Shown: positions 16,801 to 25,417, counted from the stretch's first letter. The stretch is DNA of 52,162 bases from an uncultured Clostridia bacterium (GCA_934271735.1 CAKQSB010000016.1:1-52162), one strand, 5' to 3'. The notes: generated from the sequence alone by a model not told the origin. Made by a program: numbers and translations.

Positions 16801-17168
16801 GAAGAATACTCCGCTTCTCCGCCTACGCACGGATCGGCAACGTCTGCCGTTAAAGTCCAGACCGTGACGTCGGTCAGAGCGGGAACTTCCTCTTCTTTCT
16901 CTTCGTCGCATTCGCATTTCAATTTCGCTTTGCCTTTCGTTTCAAGTCCGGGCGCCGTTACCCACGCTTCGAATACGAAATTATGCGTATGCGCAGACTC
17001 GGATTCTTTTGTCGAATCGGATTCTTCAACGGAATCGGACCCGGAATCGGGTTCTACGACGGAAACCGAATCGCTTGTGCCTGCGGAATCTTTATTGCCG
17101 CCGCACGCGCAGAAAATGCCGAGCGCGAAGATCAAAACCGATAATAAAACTATTATCTTTGTCTTCAT
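10884..17168 (-). CDS. Giant lipoprotein: Cys-repeat stalk plus InlB-like and DGYG-type modules
   Basis: 2094 residues. Signal peptide and lipobox-like FCAC (Cys22), then a Ser/Asp/Glu linker (about 25-60). Residues about 85-425 hold Cys-containing repeats, six with the pattern ATC...CSVC, the best at 46 residues each and separated by GHTP or AHTP. Residues about 690 to 1900 carry several InlB/Listeria-Bacteroides repeats (GWALNGEPL, GWFLNSEL, GWYKEATF, GWYRDEEF, each ending in xxAxW or AKW) and a near-complete 394-residue internal duplication. Modules around an LxLDGYGxG motif recur to the C-terminus. No enzyme motif seen, so probably an adhesin or binding protein (inference). Single-gene unit: own promoter, AGGAGG ribosome site, own terminator. 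Confidence 0.85.
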   Translation of the reverse strand: MKTKIIVLLSVLIFALGIFCACGGNKDSAGTSDSVSVVEPDSGSDSVEESDSTKESESAHTHNFVFEAWVTAPGLETKGKAKLKCECDEEKEEEVPALTDVTVWTLTADVADPCVGGEAEYSSDKYGKVKVEVAAKHELGELVPAKAATCKEDGNVAYRQCAKCKKYFGEDGEELTTIVVNKVAHTPADAIRENEVAATCTVAGSYDEVVKCSVCGEEISRETKTIDALGHTPKAAVQENVVNATCTVPGSYDSVVYCSVCNAEISREHVTGKTVPHTAGAATRENEKPATCKAEGSYEEVIKCSVCGTEMSRTTKSIAKLAHTPADPVRENVVAATCTAAGSYDEVVKCSVCGEEISRETKTVDALGHTPAAAVQVNVVAATCYAAGSYDEVVKCSVCNEEISKESKTIAIVDHNFVNGKCDMCGLAVNYAGVRFYSGNDYTNNCSSLFTFNAKGVAADGGIYVGSSYADSKVTFKWVDFAAGKLTLTINYNYISSSGGWGGDDYGWGDSEETKTPKTEVFHGYFDKANGAIVVGAANKEEITNGFIVFLPSETVIESAASSSQLGGQSAMKAGTVVLGDGSSYSVFVMNGKVYFDVIFTNVNGEAVEAGVLNPKTYADGFTFVVKQGNDVVAAYGVKDGVLDALDSVFGSYTSGEDTLVLDGLGTATLGDKVGTYVVNGAVVEIKIAADGKVTEYYEATLDGSSYTIDKPMVTVSFDLGADHGTKDAITVNKNTAFDLATIKLANTETEMFKGWALNGEPLTGATHVFTSDVVLTAEWAAKVTITVTDSVKGNETLYAGAGDSLLEVLKAHDVSHETKVFSHYEMEGALLEEGSDVIPEGVTVVEVVAVYFENVAVNVHPGMNIADTVATITYNANIKDYLDENFAYTSCVDGYKFDGWFLNSELTVELAADKLADGEMEVYGKWSWAGNVKYTEQKKYPFVYVAEKNAWKSTNENQGNTSSVLEIVVTSGVANIEFDYWITSENGYDYATIYYYEDGVRKELKTKGSDIAEANAQHLSTTLTYTGDTEIALRISYSKDGSGNKGLDAIYIANLKINGIAIFAQAPLNPDAVGTYTTADGTVVTLTAGGGATVGEETVAYTTISENVIGVTLAAGYREITLNKADNTCVIAVPQVSVTYNYNGHGDNTTVNVDKYSTQTVTSDVPAAEGFIFRGWYKEATFVTKANGGSTFTADSDITFYAKWDKAITVTFKYEDGGAHADEVVNMFANDKLTLKVVDFDFDGKVFVGWFTKTEAGEYDAKMADNTVMTEDAVLYAKWVEAPKSYGSYKGWNLYTDGTSGTKNSFTTEYFSVAADGTYKLGSSATGTLTAEQAAITDGSMVLSGYYVYFNKELGIAWRGYHANATGVGDDTYVAVDADRVASIDFSGFKGNGTSYVAYMTITYKDNTVKNAFFYDSKIVANATWGDGVSAKDAYNADRLVSLNGAPIAKVVGKSIIGNDGLGGTFTCDAGVYVLNGFGDVTFTATGAEAVTGTYKSLGNDVFGITLADGYKEITVNRADGTCVVVVPQVTVTYNYNGHGENTSVQVDKNSQQTVLEDEPLAEGFKFRGWYRDEEFKNKVTAGSKFTASEDITFHAKWDEAITVTFKFEDENVHEDVVVNMYANDKITLQKVDFSYNGMTFVGWYTMSDAGDLDQKISEGDEITATVILYAKWVEAPQSYGTYKGWNLYGTKSSAEQTSFTKDVLVVNVDGTYKYGSASGTLTDAQAAITDGSMVLSGTYYYFNKELGLMWRKFGGGKDDGVGTDTDLGVDVSKVKSIAYTGRNDVGNSYVAYLVITYKDETTKTAFLYNSKMIANATLEGAEATNITGKDFTVKVNDEIVAKVAGKVVLENDGLAGTYTGDYGEIVVDGYGSVTVGGATVDYTVIAERTIKFVSANAMREVVVDLGNGTYAKVLDGYEGTYTLPDNSTLTLDGYGGAGEGKTYVVSGTNITIYEGETSATYGLDVANKKLLGKSVFAGYTFTGSYKDVWGDPAGFSIVFDDSPEIKGHFVTNTSVFVKFTAVLNGNTLTITVDAENCLSYDSGKTYKTDSGYSGKVIVMTLTGDTLKVVSTEIATNNYSFREGTAKCEGFSL
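11430..13769 (-). repeat. Internal tandem duplication, period 1182 bp (394 residues)
   Basis: Two copies, about 12588-13769 and 11430-12587. Each begins with a VTYNYNGHG segment and runs through RGWY, a FVGWxT segment, the SYGxYKGWNLY domain and an NDGLxGT module. Anchor GAGGAAC at 13763-13769 recurs at 12581-12587. Protein identity looks high in the GWNLY part and lower elsewhere, so the duplication is not very recent. Confidence 0.85.
15893..16750 (-). repeat. 138-bp repeats encoding CxxC modules
   Basis: The coding repeat unit is 46 residues (138 bp) with an ATC and a CSVC per unit. Bases 16081-16149 and 16495-16563, three units apart, are identical over nearly 70 bases, including synonymous positions, which suggests recent gene conversion or unit shuffling. 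Confidence 0.85.
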
Positions 17169-17385
17169 ATTTTTGCCTCCTGAATAAATTTTTTACTTGT
17201 TTTATAAATGTGATTTATAAACTTTTAAACTGTGATTTTCGTTCCGTCCGCGTATGTTTCCGGGCGTTTCAACGGCTTTACCCGAATTATACCGCGGTTT
17301 TACCCGAATAAGACGACAAAGAATAAAACAATCAATGTTCCGTCATAACACGGTCGAAATAATAAAACCCCATTTTACAATGTAT

Positions 17386-17414
17386 ATTATAACCTTTAGA
17401 ATCTCGTTTGTCTA
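17386..17414 (-). promoter_or_regulatory. Promoter of the 2094-residue lipoprotein gene
   Basis: Minus strand: -35 TAGACA (17409-17414), 17-base spacer, -10 TATAAT (17386-17391). The leader is about 210 bases (17169-17380). It opens with TTGTAAAATGGGG then a T-run, similar to the opp transcript start, and holds a GACG/CGTC-closed loop (about 17313-17345) that loosely resembles the shared 13-mer hairpin. Confidence 0.82.
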
Positions 17415-17607
17415 CTGATTTTAAACCTTTTTTTATAAAAAAGACAAATAAATACGCAATAATTTCAAGCTATTTTCCTATATAATTGCTTACATAAGCT
17501 CTTCTTATATATTGCAATGTATTTTTTTGTTTTTATAAGTATATTTTTGCATAATAATTCATTTCAAAACCCGAAAAACAACGTAAAAACAGTATGTTCG
17601 GACAAAC
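17415..17607. other. AT-rich intergenic stretch
   Basis: Lies between the promoter of the leftward 2094-residue gene and the terminator of the operon to the right. Very AT-rich with homopolymer runs. I see no coding potential, RNA gene or clear repeat. Confidence 0.6.
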
Positions 17608-17640
17608 AAAAAGCCTCTTTCCCGAGAAAAAGGCTTTTTT
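17608..17640 (-). terminator. Terminator of the surface-protein operon (bidirectional)
   Basis: Stem AAAAAGCCT(C)TTT with its complement, loop CCCGAG, one C-A mismatch, T-run on the minus-strand side and A-run on the other, so it can work both ways. It sits about 47 bases past the stop of the 1557-residue gene. Confidence 0.88.
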
Positions 17641-17686
17641 AATATTTTGCTTTGATATTTTCCGATATTCGGTTTTCCGCTTTCGC

Positions 17687-20600
17687 TTATCTTCTGAAAT
17701 TCAGACCGACGCGGAACATACTGTTGGGTTCTTCGTAATCCGCGGGTCTCGCTATCGCGGATACCTTAAGTTCGGATAACATCCAGGGATCTTCGAATGT
17801 CAACGTTATGACGTAACCTTTGACGGAAATTACTATTTTCCCGTTCGTAACCGCGTACGTTCCCGTTCCCGCGTAATCCGGCGCAGGCGAACCGTCCGAC
17901 GAAGAATAAGAAAGCGTTACTTTTCCGTTATCTTCGAATTTCATCGTTACCGTAGCGGTGATTTCGTAATCACCGACGTCGCCCGTATAGGACTTGCCGC
18001 TAAGATCTTTTTCGGCAACTTCGCCGTAGCTGACAAATTTTCCGAGTTTATCTCCGCCCGTGCCTATCAGAAGCTTTATGAACGTTCCCGAAGTGGTGGT
18101 GAAAACAAGTCTCTTGCCGTTGTCCGTTTCGTTATAAACGTAGTACGTTCCGCGAGTTCCGTTCAAAACACCGGAACCGTAACCGTCGAGAGTAAGCGTT
18201 TCGCCACGTCCGCTGAGGTCTTCGTATTCGCCCTCGAGCAAATCGGAAATTTCAAGACCGTTCTTTTCGTCGCCGAGCGCGGCAACTCTCAGAACGTAAT
18301 TCCTGCCGTCATAGGTGAACGCGACGACAGAACCGACGGATATAGCCGAAACGTCTTCGCCGTCCGTTGTTTTAATCGTTACTTTATCGCCCAGAACGCT
18401 GAGCGCGGAAGAAATGTAGAACACGTTGCCTTTCGAGGTCGCGAACGAACGAATAATTAACTCGCCGTTGCCCGCGTAAAGAACGGTTCCCACGCTGTAA
18501 TGCTCGAGCAAAAGCGTGCCGTCCGCGGTAACGATCTGAAGCGTTAAAATCTCGTCGGAATTTATCTCGCCCGTTATACTTACGGTGCCCTTATACGCCG
18601 CGGTGAGCTTAGCGTAAAGCTTACCGTCCGCAACGGTTGCATAGCCCGTGTAAGAAACTCCTCCGACAACAAATTCGGCTTCGCCGAAAGTGTTTAAGGC
18701 GAAAGAGGTAAGACCGCTTATCGAATAGCCGTAATTTCTCGCGAAACCCTCGCCTGCGGGCAACACCTCGTCGAGTACCTGAACGGCGAAACGTTTGGTC
18801 GAAACCGAGCTCGCTCCGTCGAGCTTGAGATTGATCTCGAGGAGATAGAAGCCTGCGTTACCCGTCGATATTTTGGACACGTCAACGATTGCAACCTGTT
18901 TTCCGTTTACGGTGACCTTTTGTTTCTTGGCGGTCAAAGAATATTCGCCGTCTTTCGTTACGATTTTAACGGCATTTATAACGTCGTCTTTAGTTTCGCC
19001 CTTATGGAATACGGATCTGGAAAGCGTGACCGCCGCGCCGCTCGTTATATAAGCGTTCGTGAGCGCGTCTCCCTTTTCGAATTCCTTTCCGCAAGACTGA
19101 GCGTAAAGCACGTTTCCGAACGCGTCGATTGAAAACACTCCGCGTTTTTGCGAAAGTTTGTTCGACGGATCGTCGTAAACAACGGTTATAAGACTGCTTT
19201 TTGCGGTATAGGTAAATCCGTACTGCCCGATACTGTCTTTTGTTGTGTCTATTATTCCGTTTCCGTAACCGTCGAGAAATACGAATCTTCCCTCGCCGTT
19301 TTTGTAAAGGCCGAAATACACGTCCCTTTCCGCAAGCGTAAACGTTCCGTTATCGACGTCGAAAAGGAATTTATACGAGAACGGCGTTACGGTTACGCTT
19401 TCCGTGTCTCCGTCCTTTTCCTCAATAAACAAGTCGGTGGAATAGGATATCGTTTTCGTGTTGTACTTTTTGTTGAACGTTACTACTTCGTAGCCGTAAA
19501 GTATATAATAGCCTTCGTCGGTCGAATAGTAATTATATTTCGGGTGAAACTCGGACGTGTTCATCGAAAACTTTTTAATTCCGCCGACGGTTAAAGTCGG
19601 TTGATGTTCGTTTCCGAGAGAAAGCGTCGCGGCTTTTCCGTCGAACATGCCCGTAAACGATTTATTCGCAAACGGAGCCGTCGTATCGGTTTTGTTGATT
19701 TTGCCCGTTCCTCTTTCGCTTATCGTGAAGACATATCTCGAACCGTTAAGCTCGAAATCTCCTACCGCGCCTATCGTTTTGGACGAGAAATCGGACGAAA
19801 GATTTACGAAACCGTAAGCTACGGAATACATAGTGTCGCTGCTCGTTTTCGCTTCGAGAGTTACCTTGATTGCAAACCATTTAAGCTCGTTCGTTTCAAG
19901 ATTTCTTACCTTGTAAAGGAATATCGAATATCCGGAGTAGGTTAAGCTGTAAACACTCTTTCCTTCCTTAGAATAATGGACGGAAACCGAATCCGCGATA
20001 GCCCACGTTCCTCTCTTGAAATAAACAAGAGGTCTGTTGTCGTCGTAATAAGAAAGTTTAAGTTCGTTGAGCGGAATTATTACGCAAACTCCGTTTTCGA
20101 AATGCGCTTCGTGAGCGTTATTACAGAGCATAAAATCGAAACCGTAATCGGTAAGGGTTACGTTTTCGGCTTTCACGCCGTGAACGAATATCGACATATC
20201 TCTGCCGATTTCCATATCCCCTATTGCGACCGAAGGCTTTTCGTCTTCGGCAATATCGCCGTCTTCGCCCTCGACGGAATCCTTCGCGATGGTTTTATCC
20301 GCCGTCTGATAATCTCCGACGTAATCGGAAGGAATTACCGAAACGGTCGCGCTGCGGGTTACGCCCTTGTATTCGACGGTAAGCACATAGCTGCCCGCGA
20401 CGAACGGATTTATTCTGCCGCTTATCATATCGGGAGTTACGTTTACGGCTTTTCCGTTCTCATAAACTCTGAACAGGTCGGGAGCGTAAAGCGTTTCGCC
20501 CGTGAACACGGCTTTGTCTTCCGAATAAATCTTTATTCCGTTTTTGACAATAATCGTATATTCCGCGGTTACGGAGTCGTAACCGAGCCCGTAAACGTAA

Positions 20601-22360
20601 AGATTTATCGTTACTTTATGGCTGCCCGTTACCGTAAGATCGGGAGCGGAAACTATTTCGTAATACGTGGTTACCATATTGACTTCGCCGCGGTTTGCCG
20701 TGAAACTCTGTCTGTAACCGTTTACGCTGAGTTCGATATTGGAAAGAACGTCGTAATCAGCCGATCCCGCTTTGAGTTCGACCGTTTTTTCGGTCAATTT
20801 CAAATCGTAAACGCTCGGAACGACGTTGTATTTTATTGTTTTCGTCTTGGTTGCGGCAAATTGCGGCTTACCGAAAATCGATGCGTCGTTATACTTAACA
20901 GTGAGCACAGCGTCGTAAACGCCGATCGCATCGAAATTTACGTTGTTCGTATCTATCCAGCCCGCTATCCCGTAAAACCTTATTCCGTCGATATAAACTT
21001 CGAAGTCGCCCGCGAAATCATAAGCGCCCTTGTTTTCGCCTTTCTTGACGGAAACAATTTCGCCGGCGGCGTATCTTATCGATATGCCCTTGATTTTCTT
21101 TACGGTAGCCGTTCTTCTGATGTTTTTATAGGTAAGCGTTATTTTGCATTCGTCGGAATTTCCGAAATCAACGAAACCGCTTATCATATCGTCGGTCACT
21201 TCGATTTCTTCGCCGTTATCGGTTATTTCGAAAAGCGAAGTAAGATCAAGCGTGTCGCTCTCGAAAACTTCGGCGTTTAAGACCTTTATCGCTATCGAAC
21301 CTACCGCGGTTACGTTCACGATAACGGTTTTCGTCGCGCCGCCTTTGCCGTCCGCAGGGACGTAAGAGACGGAGATCTCGCATTTATCGCCGATTGCCGC
21401 GCCCGTAAGCGCAGACGTATCGAGCGTTACGTTTTCCGAATTTACTTCTACCGATTTTCCGTCTTCGTAAATATAGAAATCGTTTATGAAATCGTAAGAC
21501 GAAACGTCTTCGGGAGCGATGTCTATTTCGGAATACGCCGAACCGATTTTGATGACGTGTTCGTTTACTACGTGTACGATAACCGAGGCTTTTCTCGAGC
21601 CGATCGAAAGCTTGATTTCGTAATCTCCGACTTCGGGTTTAACTTCGCCGGTTATCATATCGTCGGTTACCTCGACTTCTTCTCCGCCGAGCGTTATCGC
21701 GAAAAGAGCTTTAGGCTCGAATTCGTTCACCGCGCCGACGTAAACGTTTACCTCGTCTTCGAGAGCCGATGCGACGAACGGGGTTTCGGTTACCTCAACC
21801 CATACTTTCGCGCTCGAGCCGCCGTACTCGCACGTTACCGTGTAAGTGTCGGGGGCGGGAAGAACGTTCGACGCGTCGATATACTCTTTCTTCACTTCCG
21901 TTATGTTTCCGTTTATGGTTAACGTGAAAAGACAGGTGTAATCGTAAGTTTTGACTTCGATGTCTTTTATAGTTACTTTTGTTTTATTTGCCTGAACGAA
22001 AACGTTTCTTTCGTTTACGACGTGTACGGTGACTTTTGCCGATTTTCCGCCGTAACTGCATACGATTTCGTAAGTTCCGAGTTCTTTTTTAAGCTTGGAA
22101 AGATCTATATAATCGGCGCTTACGCCCACCTTTCCCCCGTCAACGTATATATCGAAAAGGCTCGTGAAATCGAACGAGTCCAGATCGACAAGCGCTATTC
22201 TGACTTCGGCTTTGTCCGCTTTTACTTCTATTTCTTCCGACGGTATAACGGAAGAGACGGAATCCGAAGAATCCGTCTTTCCTTTGCCGCAGGAAGTAGC
22301 CGCGAAAGCAAGAAATACCGCCATTAAAACGACGAGTATCGTCGTAAGGTATTTTTTCAC
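17687..22360 (-). CDS. 1557-residue lipoprotein with tandem bacterial Ig-like domains
   Basis: GTG start (22358-22360) with AGGAGG eight bases upstream. Signal peptide and lipobox ATSC (Cys24), Ser/Asp linker. Residues about 40 to 640 are seven or eight Ig-like repeats of some 85-95 residues sharing the pattern: FDxTSLFxI, xGGExVEVT, DDMIxG, GxYEIxxxYGGxSAxVxVxV. The C-terminal half is beta-rich with DGYG modules (FLDGYGNG, LTLDGYGSG followed by GTRGTYYV) also found in the 2094-residue lipoprotein. No catalytic motif seen; likely an extended binding or stalk protein (inference). Last gene of the operon, 144 bases after its neighbour, preceded by hairpins and followed by a terminator. Confidence 0.83.
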   Translation of the reverse strand: MKKYLTTILVVLMAVFLAFAATSCGKGKTDSSDSVSSVIPSEEIEVKADKAEVRIALVDLDSFDFTSLFDIYVDGGKVGVSADYIDLSKLKKELGTYEIVCSYGGKSAKVTVHVVNERNVFVQANKTKVTIKDIEVKTYDYTCLFTLTINGNITEVKKEYIDASNVLPAPDTYTVTCEYGGSSAKVWVEVTETPFVASALEDEVNVYVGAVNEFEPKALFAITLGGEEVEVTDDMITGEVKPEVGDYEIKLSIGSRKASVIVHVVNEHVIKIGSAYSEIDIAPEDVSSYDFINDFYIYEDGKSVEVNSENVTLDTSALTGAAIGDKCEISVSYVPADGKGGATKTVIVNVTAVGSIAIKVLNAEVFESDTLDLTSLFEITDNGEEIEVTDDMISGFVDFGNSDECKITLTYKNIRRTATVKKIKGISIRYAAGEIVSVKKGENKGAYDFAGDFEVYIDGIRFYGIAGWIDTNNVNFDAIGVYDAVLTVKYNDASIFGKPQFAATKTKTIKYNVVPSVYDLKLTEKTVELKAGSADYDVLSNIELSVNGYRQSFTANRGEVNMVTTYYEIVSAPDLTVTGSHKVTINLYVYGLGYDSVTAEYTIIVKNGIKIYSEDKAVFTGETLYAPDLFRVYENGKAVNVTPDMISGRINPFVAGSYVLTVEYKGVTRSATVSVIPSDYVGDYQTADKTIAKDSVEGEDGDIAEDEKPSVAIGDMEIGRDMSIFVHGVKAENVTLTDYGFDFMLCNNAHEAHFENGVCVIIPLNELKLSYYDDNRPLVYFKRGTWAIADSVSVHYSKEGKSVYSLTYSGYSIFLYKVRNLETNELKWFAIKVTLEAKTSSDTMYSVAYGFVNLSSDFSSKTIGAVGDFELNGSRYVFTISERGTGKINKTDTTAPFANKSFTGMFDGKAATLSLGNEHQPTLTVGGIKKFSMNTSEFHPKYNYYSTDEGYYILYGYEVVTFNKKYNTKTISYSTDLFIEEKDGDTESVTVTPFSYKFLFDVDNGTFTLAERDVYFGLYKNGEGRFVFLDGYGNGIIDTTKDSIGQYGFTYTAKSSLITVVYDDPSNKLSQKRGVFSIDAFGNVLYAQSCGKEFEKGDALTNAYITSGAAVTLSRSVFHKGETKDDVINAVKIVTKDGEYSLTAKKQKVTVNGKQVAIVDVSKISTGNAGFYLLEINLKLDGASSVSTKRFAVQVLDEVLPAGEGFARNYGYSISGLTSFALNTFGEAEFVVGGVSYTGYATVADGKLYAKLTAAYKGTVSITGEINSDEILTLQIVTADGTLLLEHYSVGTVLYAGNGELIIRSFATSKGNVFYISSALSVLGDKVTIKTTDGEDVSAISVGSVVAFTYDGRNYVLRVAALGDEKNGLEISDLLEGEYEDLSGRGETLTLDGYGSGVLNGTRGTYYVYNETDNGKRLVFTTTSGTFIKLLIGTGGDKLGKFVSYGEVAEKDLSGKSYTGDVGDYEITATVTMKFEDNGKVTLSYSSSDGSPAPDYAGTGTYAVTNGKIVISVKGYVITLTFEDPWMLSELKVSAIARPADYEEPNSMFRVGLNFRR

Positions 22361-22394
22361 GTGGCATCCTCCTTTATGTTATCCGATATTATGC

Positions 22395-22484
22395 TTCGGG
22401 AATGCCCCGAATTGTGTTCCGGGCGTCCTTGCACAATATCAGGTTAGCCGAGGCGGGATTTTTTACTTTTTTGTAATACCCGCC
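22395..22484 (-). promoter_or_regulatory. Cluster of intercistronic hairpins
   Basis: Three inverted repeats: TTCGGG/CCCGAA (22395-22411), ATTGTG/CACAAT (22411-22437) and GGCGGG/CCCGCC (22452-22484, loop rich in A/T). None is followed by a T-run on the minus strand. Probably mRNA-stabilising or partial-termination structures between the 944- and 1557-residue genes. Confidence 0.5.
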
Positions 22485-22504
22485 CCTGCCGTCGTTTTTG
22501 TTTT

Positions 22505-25339
22505 TTACTTCTTGGGATTCCAGTCTCCTGCGTTGTAAATGTTGATGTAGAAGGTCTTATATCCGATGTTTTCGATTCTGATAACGATACCTTTCGAACC
22601 TGCATTCTCATTGATATAGCTCTTCATTCTCGTTTTGCTCTGCGTCCCTTCTCTGAGATACGTACCCGCGGCGTAATCCTTAAATCCGTATTTAGCGAAT
22701 TCCGCGCTCAACTCTTCGATAAGCTCGTTGTAATTAGCGAGAGAAAGCGCATTGTTGGCGTCGAGAATCATATCGTCAACCCACATATTGAAGTTTACGG
22801 TCGGCTTATATTCGTCGCCTTCCGCGGTCTTGTTGCCCGTGTTGAAGTAATTGTGCCAGATAGTCTTCGAATAGTTATCGGAGAACACCTTGGAGAATAC
22901 CGAGGGAGCGGGGATAGCGTCGGCAGCGCCTGCGCCGAACACTTTGTTCATAAGGTCGCCGGCTTTCATGGCTTCGCCCGTGCCGCTCTTGGAAGAAGAC
23001 GTGGGGAGATATTCGCAATCGGCGAAATCGTTCCACTTGGTGGGAACTACTCTCGGCGTGTAGTTGCTTGCGCTGAACACATCGTCGGGAAGAACCGAAG
23101 ATCCGAAGTTGCCGAACTCGGTATGATAGTAACCGATGTAAGTATCGATAATGTTATAAGCGAACGATACGCCCAACAAACGACTTTCGTTAGTCGATTC
23201 GTTTACGTAAACGTTTACGTTGAACGCGTGAATTACGCTGCCCGAAGCGTATCTTGCGTAATCCTTAATGCAGAACTCTTCCGCAACGCTTCTGATGATT
23301 ACGGAATCGATAAGAGCGTAAGAATATACGAATTCGCTATCGCTGTTCTGTTTATACGGAGTGCTTCCCGCATACTTGAAGATGTACGGAGAAACGGTGA
23401 AGGAAGGAAGTCTTTCGGAAATGTTTCCGTTACGTTTGCTCTTTCCTACGAGTTTGCCGCTTTCACACTCGAATACGTCGTAAGTGTTGTCGCTATTCTG
23501 TTTGTATCCGTAAGCGTCAGTTCTGTAACCGCCGTTGGAGTATTCCATCGTGGAGTTGATAAGAACTCCGTCTTCGGTTACGATACCTCTGTAACCGACT
23601 TCGCCCGTATCGGACGTGAAGCTCGTGGTGTGAACCTTGCCGTCCCAGACGCCGGTTGCGCTCGTGGTGGGCGCGCTTACGCCTTCGCTGCCGGAAACAG
23701 TATAATCGTTAGGATCATAAGAGGGGGTAACCTCTGCCGTTTCGGTCATCTTGAACGTATAGTTTTTGGTGTTAGCCGTGTTAAGCTTATCGAGCGCGCT
23801 CTTAAGATATCCGAATCTTATAGCAGCCATTCCCGTTGCGGGAGCTTCGTAAGGCTTAATTTCGGGCATTACGACTTCGTCGCCGTAACCCGTGATCTGC
23901 ATTTCGACCAAGGTGTAGCTGTAACCGATCTTTTCGTTAGCCTGACCTTCGTCGTCATAAGAATAAATATCGTTGGGGTAAGTTTCGCCGATCAACTTCT
24001 CTACGTTATGATTGTCGTCAAGCAAGATAGAGAAAGTGTAGAATTGCTCGCTGAGGATAGGAGTGAGCGACTGAGCGAAATATCTCATAAGATATTCGTC
24101 TTCGGAAGGCGTGTAAGTCGTTCCGCCGAGAATAATATCGGTGTCGACCGTGCCGTATTCCATTTCGTAAGTATAAAGGTTGGGGTTATCTACGTCCTGC
24201 TCGAAGTTAGCGAGCTCAAGGTAGCCGAGGTGGTTCCAGTAACGCTGACTTTCCCAGGAAAGAAGGTTGCTGTAAGAATCCGTAACCTTTTCGGCGGTAA
24301 GCTTGTTATCCTTGTTGATATAAAGCTTTTCGGTGTTGGCGTCGTCTCCTCTTCTGTAGGTTTCAGCCATTACGTTATCGGGGTTGGTTCTGTACGACCA
24401 TTCGCCGTGCCATTCGGCGTCGGAGAATACGTAGCTGTTGAACAAACCTTGCTGATCGTCGTCTCTTTCTGCGTTTGCGGAAAGATATACTTTGTAATCG
24501 TAATCGGTTCTGCTCTCTGTTCCGTTGTTTACGGTTATGTCGGAAAGAACGCCCGAAACGGCAAGTTTGAGGTTGCCGAGCTTATCGATGGCAGCCTGAG
24601 TGAGATCGCCTACCGCGTCACCCGTCTTGGGTGGTTTGATAACGAGTTTGACCGTCGATTTCGCGGACGGGTTAGCGTTTGCGGTAACGACAATGTTTAC
24701 CGTTTCGTTTTTGGTTACGTCCTCGTTGACGATAATCTTGCCGTCTACAACCGATACGAGGTTGGGCTTGGAAGCGGGGTTCTCAACTTTTACGGTGTAA
24801 TCCTTATCGCTATCCGAAGTGGAAACGACGACGTTAAGTTCGATATCGTCTCCCTTTCTCATATAGGTCTTTCTTGCGGAATTCTTAGCGGAAACCGCGG
24901 TTGCGATGATAGAAGTGCTGCCCGAAACGTTAGCCTTGATTTTAAGGGTTTTAGTTACCTTTTTATCCTTGTTTGCGTTTGCGTAGCCTTCTACGATAAC
25001 TTCTTTTTCTTCGGAAACGTTCTTGGTTACCGAAATCGTGTAGGTGGAATTCGCGTTGGCGGTTAATTTAACATAATCCGCTCCGTCCGAACCCTCCGTG
25101 TTTTTGACAACTACGGTGTACGATCTGTCCGTACTGCCCGTAACAACGCCGATTACGGTTACGCTGCTGTCTTTGGATACTTCCGCTGCGGTAAGCTCCA
25201 TAACGAACTCGACGTTTTTGTCTCCCGAGCCGGAATTTCCGGAATCGGTCTTGTCGCCGCAGGAAACAAAGCTCATCGTCATTGCAAAGCAGACGAGCAA
25301 CGCTATAAGCGTGCGTGTTACCTTTGAAAACTTGTTCAT
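22505..25339 (-). CDS. 944-residue lipoprotein with two N-terminal Ig-like domains
   Basis: Signal peptide, lipobox FVSC at Cys27, Gly/Ser linker. Residues about 43-240 contain two Ig-like repeats (SYTVVVKNTEG... and DYTVKVENPAS..., each with a VTANANxS-like strand). The larger remainder has no recognised domain but is a diverged paralogue of the next gene upstream (25418-28222). Shared order: LTQAxID, a YGYKxxN segment, SPxIF, W-D near a PKW/PKGW, and an acidic C-terminal segment ending in basic residues. Predicted outer-face location. GGAG eight bases before ATG. Function unknown. Confidence 0.8.
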   Translation of the reverse strand: MNKFSKVTRTLIALLVCFAMTMSFVSCGDKTDSGNSGSGDKNVEFVMELTAAEVSKDSSVTVIGVVTGSTDRSYTVVVKNTEGSDGADYVKLTANANSTYTISVTKNVSEEKEVIVEGYANANKDKKVTKTLKIKANVSGSTSIIATAVSAKNSARKTYMRKGDDIELNVVVSTSDSDKDYTVKVENPASKPNLVSVVDGKIIVNEDVTKNETVNIVVTANANPSAKSTVKLVIKPPKTGDAVGDLTQAAIDKLGNLKLAVSGVLSDITVNNGTESRTDYDYKVYLSANAERDDDQQGLFNSYVFSDAEWHGEWSYRTNPDNVMAETYRRGDDANTEKLYINKDNKLTAEKVTDSYSNLLSWESQRYWNHLGYLELANFEQDVDNPNLYTYEMEYGTVDTDIILGGTTYTPSEDEYLMRYFAQSLTPILSEQFYTFSILLDDNHNVEKLIGETYPNDIYSYDDEGQANEKIGYSYTLVEMQITGYGDEVVMPEIKPYEAPATGMAAIRFGYLKSALDKLNTANTKNYTFKMTETAEVTPSYDPNDYTVSGSEGVSAPTTSATGVWDGKVHTTSFTSDTGEVGYRGIVTEDGVLINSTMEYSNGGYRTDAYGYKQNSDNTYDVFECESGKLVGKSKRNGNISERLPSFTVSPYIFKYAGSTPYKQNSDSEFVYSYALIDSVIIRSVAEEFCIKDYARYASGSVIHAFNVNVYVNESTNESRLLGVSFAYNIIDTYIGYYHTEFGNFGSSVLPDDVFSASNYTPRVVPTKWNDFADCEYLPTSSSKSGTGEAMKAGDLMNKVFGAGAADAIPAPSVFSKVFSDNYSKTIWHNYFNTGNKTAEGDEYKPTVNFNMWVDDMILDANNALSLANYNELIEELSAEFAKYGFKDYAAGTYLREGTQSKTRMKSYINENAGSKGIVIRIENIGYKTFYINIYNAGDWNPKK

Positions 25340-25385
25340 AGTGTTCTCCTTTCTTTATTTTAAATTTTTTACGCGTTTTTACCAT

Positions 25386-25401
25386 CCTCGGTTGCCCGAG
25401 G
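25386..25401 (-). promoter_or_regulatory. Intercistronic GC-rich hairpin
   Basis: CCTCGG / CCGAGG with a TTGC loop between the two paralogous lipoprotein genes; no T-run follows on the minus strand. Same placement logic as the hairpins at 6112-6155 and 22395-22484. Confidence 0.5.
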
Positions 25402-25417
25402 AAGATAGGAACGAGTT

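Noticed and set aside
22853..25066. A 737-codon plus-strand open frame
   Set aside because: Antisense shadow of the 944-residue lipoprotein gene, with no ribosome site and Arg/Val-rich low-information sequence. Similar long shadows at 7105-8391, 19976-21280 and 31959-33077 were dropped for the same reason.
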